This document shows positions 59,584-64,000 of a DNA stretch of 64,000 nt, piece after piece (the first letter of the stretch is position 1; the number at the start of each line of letters is the position of its first letter). Under the pieces are notes generated by a model. That model was not told where the DNA came from and did no database searches. It was given only the letters and a program-made list of their open reading frames with translations. Origin of the DNA: Nissolia schottii (lineage: Eukaryota > Streptophyta > Magnoliopsida > Fabales > Fabaceae). Location of the stretch: positions 1 to 64,000 of the forward strand of contig QANU01105209.1 in the NCBI GenBank assembly GCA_003254905.1. Direction: 5' to 3'. Made by a program: the position numbers and the translations under genes.

Positions 59584-61421
59584 TGTTAATCTAGTTTGGG
59601 TGCCGCTGCATGATCTGGATACTACTGAGAATAATGTTTAGAATGATGAGCAACATGATGATGTTGGTGATCAGCAACTTGGAGATGATTTTGATGTTCC
59701 TATTGATGATGTTGAAGAGGAACATGGGAAGTCACAAGATGGGGATCTTGGTGATGCTCCTGAACCATCACAAGTTCAAATTTGGAGGTCTAATAGGCAG
59801 AAGAAACCATCTACTAGGTATTCTTCTAATAACTATGTTGCCTTGACAGATGGAGGAGAACCTGAGTGTTATCTTGAGGCCATGGGCAGTGAAGAAAAGA
59901 AAAAGTGGCAGGATGCAATGCAAGATGAAATGAAGTCTTTGCATGATAATCACACTTTTGACTTGGTGAAATTGCCAAAAGGCAAGAAGGCTTTGGAAAA
60001 CAGGTGGATTTACAGGGTAAAGCAAGAAAGCAATTCTACATCTCCAAGGTATAAAGCTAGATTGGTGGTGAAAGGTTTTAGATAGAGAAAAGGTGTTGAC
60101 TTCAATGAGATTTTTTCTCCTGTGGTGATGATGTCATCCATTGGAACTATGTTGAGTTCGGCTGCTACTCTTGATTTAGAGGTAGAACAAATGGATGTCA
60201 AAACTGCTTTCCTTCATAGTGATTTGGAGGAAGAGATTTACATGAAGCAACCTGATGGTTTTCTTGTTGAAGGCAAGGAAGACTATGTGTATAGGCTGAG
60301 AAAAAGCCTATATGGGTTGAAGGAGGCTCCGCGACAGTGGTACAAGAAGTTTGAATCTGTTATGTGTGAGCAAGGCTACAAGAAGACTACTTCTGATAAT
60401 TATGTCTTTGTTAAAAAGTTTGATAATAGTGATTTCATTATCCTGTTATTGTATTTTGATGACATGCTTATTGTTGGGAAAGATATTTCCATGATTGACA
60501 GGTTGAAGAAGCAATTGGACAAGTCATTTGCCATGAAAGACATGGGAGCTGCTAAGCAAATTCTTGGTATAAGAATCATGCGTGATAGGCAAGAGAAGAA
60601 GCTTTGAATATCATAGGAACACTATGCTAAAAGAGTGCTACAGAGGTTCCAGATGGAAAATGCTAAGGCAGTAAGCACTCCTCTTGCTACTCATTTTAAA
60701 TTAAGTGCTAAATAGAGTCCTTCCAATGACGCTGAAAAATCAAATATGCAACGGGTTCCTTATGCATGTGTTGTGTGTAGTTTGATGTATGTAATGGTGT
60801 GTACAATACCAGATATTGCACATGTTGTTGGTACAGTCAGTATATTTCTGTCTAATCCAGGTAGAGAGCATTGGAATGCTGTGAAATGGATTTTGAGGTA
60901 TCTTCGTGGTACTACTAGTTTGAGGCTTTGTTTTGGATGTGATAAGCCTACCCTTGTAGGCTATATTGATTCTGATATGGCTGGAGACATAGATTCCAAA
61001 AGATCTACTTCAGGATACATGATTATGTTTGAAGGGGAGTTGTGGCATGGCAATCTAGATTGCAGAAGTGTGTTGTGTTGTCCACTACTGAGGCAGAATT
61101 CATTGCCATTACAGAAGCATGCAAGGAGTTGCTTTGGCTGAAGAAACTCTTGCAGGAGCTTGGTTTTGTTCAAGACAAGCACTTGCTACTTTGTGATAGT
61201 CATAGTGCAATTCATCTTGGTAAGAATTCAACTTTCCATTCTAGGTCAAAGCATATTGATGTGAGGTATCATTGGATAAGTGATGCTTTGGAGGCTAGGT
61301 TGCTGGAGTTGGCAAAGTTCATACAGATGATAATTGTGTTGATATGATGACTAAGACACTACCAAGAAGCAAGTTTGAAACTTGTTGTGAGATCGTCGGT
61401 TTGCCAATCACCTCCACATAG
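59584..61421 (+). pseudogene. Copia reverse transcriptase and RNase H, broken
   Basis: Downstream of the TGA the polyprotein continues in pieces. An acidic linker has a TAG at about 59638. Reverse transcriptase runs from about 59843 with 'WQDAMQDEMKSL' and 'NRWIYRVKQ', a TAG near 60083, then 'MDVKTAFLHSDLEEEIYM', 'LYGLKEAPRQWY' and the catalytic 'LLYFDDMLIVG' near 60450. Stops occur near 60605 and 60713. RNase H carries 'DSDMAGD' and, after a frameshift near 61040, 'LSTTEAEFIA' and 'SKHIDVRYHWI'. A last shift near 61315 precedes 'VDMMTKTLPRSKFE'. The enzyme would be inactive. Confidence 0.92.
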
Positions 61422-61425
61422 TTGT

Positions 61426-61435
61426 GAGGGGGAGA
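61426..61435 (+). other. Copia polypurine tract
   Basis: GAGGGGGAGA lies three bases before the 3' LTR. It would prime plus-strand DNA synthesis. Confidence 0.85.
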
Positions 61436-61438
61436 TTT

Positions 61439-62099
61439 GTTGGTTTAGGCTCCCTTCCTATGTGGAGAAAGACTCAATATATGCAAACCCACTATTCTCA
61501 CTTAATAGTGGAGAGGGGTCAGTTTTTAGGGCATAAAGAAAGTTGAGAAGACAAAAGAAAGAAGAGAAAACAAAGAGAAGAGAAGAGAAAACGTTTTTTG
61601 TTAGGGCAACAGTTTTTGATCCGCTGCCACTGCTTCGTTCACCGTTGGATAAGGCTGAAATTTTGTTAGCAAGTTTGGAACACGTGATACTTTAATCTGG
61701 ACGGTGAGATCATTGAGAAGTTTCCTGAGCAATGATAAATTGGCCGCACACAGCAGCAGCAATTTTGGTGTTCTAGTTTCTTTTTTGTTCTCTATTTCAT
61801 CATTCTTGCCTTGTTCTTTTGGCTGATTGTTGAGCATAATTTGTGCTGTGATTTGAGACTTTCTTGTACCCTTATTTTGATCATAGTGGAGCTTGATTGA
61901 CTAGCTTGTGCCTGTGGTTTTTACTTCTCACATTGAGAAGGTTTTCCAAATTAAAATCTTTGTGTCTTCCTTTTGTGTGTTTTTGTTGTTGCCATTATTT
62001 GTTATTGCTCCTCATAGATTCTTGCAAGTTGGGAAAATTATTATCCGCTGCATATAGCTCTGCTTGAGTTGTCAATTTATTATGTCGAATTTCCCATCA
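61439..62099 (+). repeat. Copia 3' LTR
   Basis: Begins TGTTGGTTTAGGCTCCC and ends TTTCCCATCA. It aligns with the 5' LTR over its whole length, with many substitutions and a few short indels. Confidence 0.95.
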
Positions 62100-62104
62100 C
62101 TAAT

Positions 62105-63935
62105 TGGGTGTATATTCCCAATGGCATGTCCACAATTCAATGTGAGTTTGGATTTGAGTTTGCAAATAGAAGTGTAGACCAACTTGATTTTATAAAATTG
62201 ATTTCAATTAAAAATTAGTTGATGTTAACATCATTTATCTTTATTAGGTGAGTTTGATATGGAATCTATTTTTGACTATTTGAGAGTGTTTATGTGGTAA
62301 GTGAATCTCTCCTTCTCTTTAAATATTTTCACTGCCTATGGATCCTTATAGTTCCTCTTCGTCTCAGTGTTTTTGCTGTCAGTAATTTTGAAGATTTGGA
62401 AGGTAACAGGAACTTAGTCTATCACTTGAATTTGTTGCATTTTATTGCTTCTTGGTAGCTTTGGAGTATGGTTTTTTGGATTATGACATTACTGTTACCT
62501 TTATCCTTTTCTCTTTTTCTTCTTTTCGTGTTTTTTGGATACTTAATTAGTTTGTTTAGGATACTCTCTTTCCTTCTTGAAAAAATAAGGGTTTGTCCCA
62601 TTAATTTTCTTGAAAAGGTTTTAATGAGACCCTTTCCTGACTTGCCAGTATGTTGGATGGATTTGGGGGTAGTTGATGGGAATTAAACTTTCTTAGTTCT
62701 CTAATTTCTACACCTCTGGATACTGTTTGTAATCCTTAAAAGCATACTTGATTAACGAATATCAATTTAAAGATGAATTTATTATTTTTTAAAAATTTAA
62801 ATACGAACTTAACTTGACTAAATTAATGATGGGAATGAATTTGTAGGTAAAGTCTCTCCCTAAAATTCTCTTGATGTTAGAATCTAGGCAGGCTTATGGA
62901 GAGGTACAATTGCTTTAATGACAATTAAGCGTGATTCGTAGCTATCGTCATTTTTTATTTCTTAATTTTGCAAACAGGGTACCCAGAGACTAATCCATCT
63001 AGCCTTAGTTGTCTTCATTTCAAAGACCCAACAATGACAAAATGGCAATCAGGAATCAAGTTTCACCTAATAAGTACGGTACTTTATGAGACTGTTGTGT
63101 TACTCTTCTGATATACGTGTTACATGTGTTTAAAAGTATTCAAATAAAAAATTTATAATTAGTCAATGTTCAAACGTGTCTGAACTATATCTGAATATTT
63201 TTTCAGTTGTGTTCATATTGTGTCTAAGTAAAAAATATTTTAAATATTAAATAATTTATAATAATATAGATACTTAGAAAATTAACAAGTATTAGCACAT
63301 AAAAATATATCTTAAATGTTTCATATATTTTGAATTTTTTTTTAAAAGTATTAAAATTAGTAGTTTGATATCAATGAAAGTATTATGATATTATTATAAA
63401 TATTTAATTTTACACCTATATATGTTGTGTCTATGTCCTGTAAAATTTTAAAATTGATGTGTTGACGTGTCATGTGTCGTGTCAGTGTTGATGCTTCTTA
63501 GGGTTTCACTAACCATTTTCTTATGTTTTTCATAAATATTTTTTAATATTATAACTTAAAATCAATAATAAGCAATAGTTGCCAAACCTAATAAATTAAC
63601 CTATTAATCAACCTATCTATTCTTGTAAATAACACTTAACATTTATTAAAACAAAATAAAAAATATATAAAGTATTATTTATAGAATTGAGTATGTTAAT
63701 TTATTAAATCTTCTTATATTTTTTTATTAATAATTAATAAAATTTTGGAACCGTGCATTAAATTTAATCTAGGACTCTATAATTTTTTTTTTAAAAAAAA
63801 CTATGCTCTCTATACAATTAATAGTAACATTTTAATCTTAAGCAATATTGTTAGACCACAGGCGGTATTCCTTTCCTTTTACAGAATCAGTATGTCTAGA
63901 CATGTGCATCTTAAAAGTAGTCATTTTATAGTATA
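62105..63935. other. Intergenic AT-rich DNA right of the copia element
   Basis: No gene recognised. A 72-codon frame at 62468-62686 is hydrophobic and Phe/Leu-rich but has no neighbouring exons or motifs. Around 63060-63500 there are recurring 'acgtgt..acatgtg'-type words at both sides of a very AT-rich core, which might be another MITE, but I could not set ends. Confidence 0.45.
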
Positions 63936-63939
63936 GGGC

Positions 63940-64000
63940 AACGGCTGAAATGTTAAAGGCGAATATGATAAAATCTAATTAAATTTTAATACAACGTTTG
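63940..64000 (+). mobile_element. Partial Harbinger-like MITE at the window edge
   Basis: The last ~60 bases follow the left part of the 52648-53050 element: 'ggctgaaatgttaaagg', then 'tctaattaaattttaatac'. This corresponds to 'ggctgagaggataaagg' and 'cctgattaaattttaatac' there. The rest lies outside the window. Confidence 0.65.

Larger units (their letters stand above)
56688..62104 (+). mobile_element. Ty1/copia LTR retrotransposon (Tnt1/Tork-like), complete ends
   Basis: The element is 56693-62099 (5,407 bp), flanked by CTAAT at 56688-56692 and 62100-62104. It has two LTRs of ~660 bp, a primer-binding site, gag-pol in the copia order (gag, protease, integrase, reverse transcriptase, RNase H) and a polypurine tract. 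The gag to integrase part is open, but the rest has several stops and shifts, so it is not autonomous. By eye the two LTRs differ at roughly one site in ten, suggesting an insertion some millions of years old. Confidence 0.96.

Noticed and set aside
62468..62686. 72-codon Phe/Leu-rich frame, possible small membrane protein
   Set aside because: No neighbouring exons, promoter or similarity that I recognise; AT-rich DNA often yields such hydrophobic frames.

Overview
This is nuclear DNA from a flowering plant, almost certainly a eudicot. The evidence is intron-rich genes with GT/AG borders, an AT-rich repeat-filled background, plant-only gene families (Rop GTPase, FREE1-type FYVE protein, plant subtilase, plant GDSL hydrolase) and plant transposon superfamilies. 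Several dispersed repeats with a 'tttaaatatgttttagg' or 'gtccctctcaattt' style look legume-like to me, but I cannot fix the species from sequence alone.

Layout. 1-4.7 kb: a decayed Ty3/gypsy chromovirus-like retrotransposon whose integrase is split by a 1,428-bp solo LTR with a clean 5-bp target duplication; a second LTR end of the same family, inverted, lies at the left edge. 5-10.3 kb: gene-poor DNA with MITEs, including a 732-bp hAT-type element with an 8-bp duplication. 10.3-13.1 kb (-): a five-exon GDSL esterase/lipase gene that looks broken. 14.2-18.3 kb (-): a FREE1/FYVE1 homologue in ten exons. 18.6-18.9 kb: a snap-back Mutator-type MITE with a 9-bp duplication. 20.0-22.3 kb (-): a prostaglandin-E-synthase-2-like (GST/thioredoxin fold) gene, divergent from a Lys-rich unknown protein gene at 22.8-24.7 kb (+); their shared promoter carries site II and telo-box motifs. 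26.3-28.5 kb (-): a seven-exon Rop/Rac small GTPase. 25.7 and 29.8 kb: two tRNA-derived SINEs with target duplications. 30.0-31.4 kb: a large fold-back repeat. 32.2-40.6 kb: a complete-ended but decayed CACTA (En/Spm) transposon of 8.4 kb with TGA duplications. 40.7-41.6 kb (+): a GDSL pseudogene fragment. 41.75-42.26 kb: assembly gap. 43.5-45.6 kb (+): a three-exon plant protein of unknown function. 46.8-50.8 kb (-): a nine-exon secreted subtilisin-like protease with an intact triad. 51-56.7 kb: nested transposon debris, including Harbinger-like and Mutator-like elements and a triple TCTCGCGCGAGA-type palindrome. 56.7-62.1 kb: a Ty1/copia element with both LTRs, primer site, polypurine tract and 5-bp duplications, but a broken pol. 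62.1-64 kb: AT-rich DNA ending in a partial second copy of the Harbinger-like MITE.

The genes do not form a pathway; they are independent housekeeping or secretory genes separated by transposons. I see no convincing undescribed molecular system. The most useful observations are precise transposon boundaries with target duplications, the multiply damaged GDSL gene whose nucleophile Ser is a Thr, the CACTA element with a second internal subterminal-type array, and the near-perfect palindrome in the snap-back MITE.
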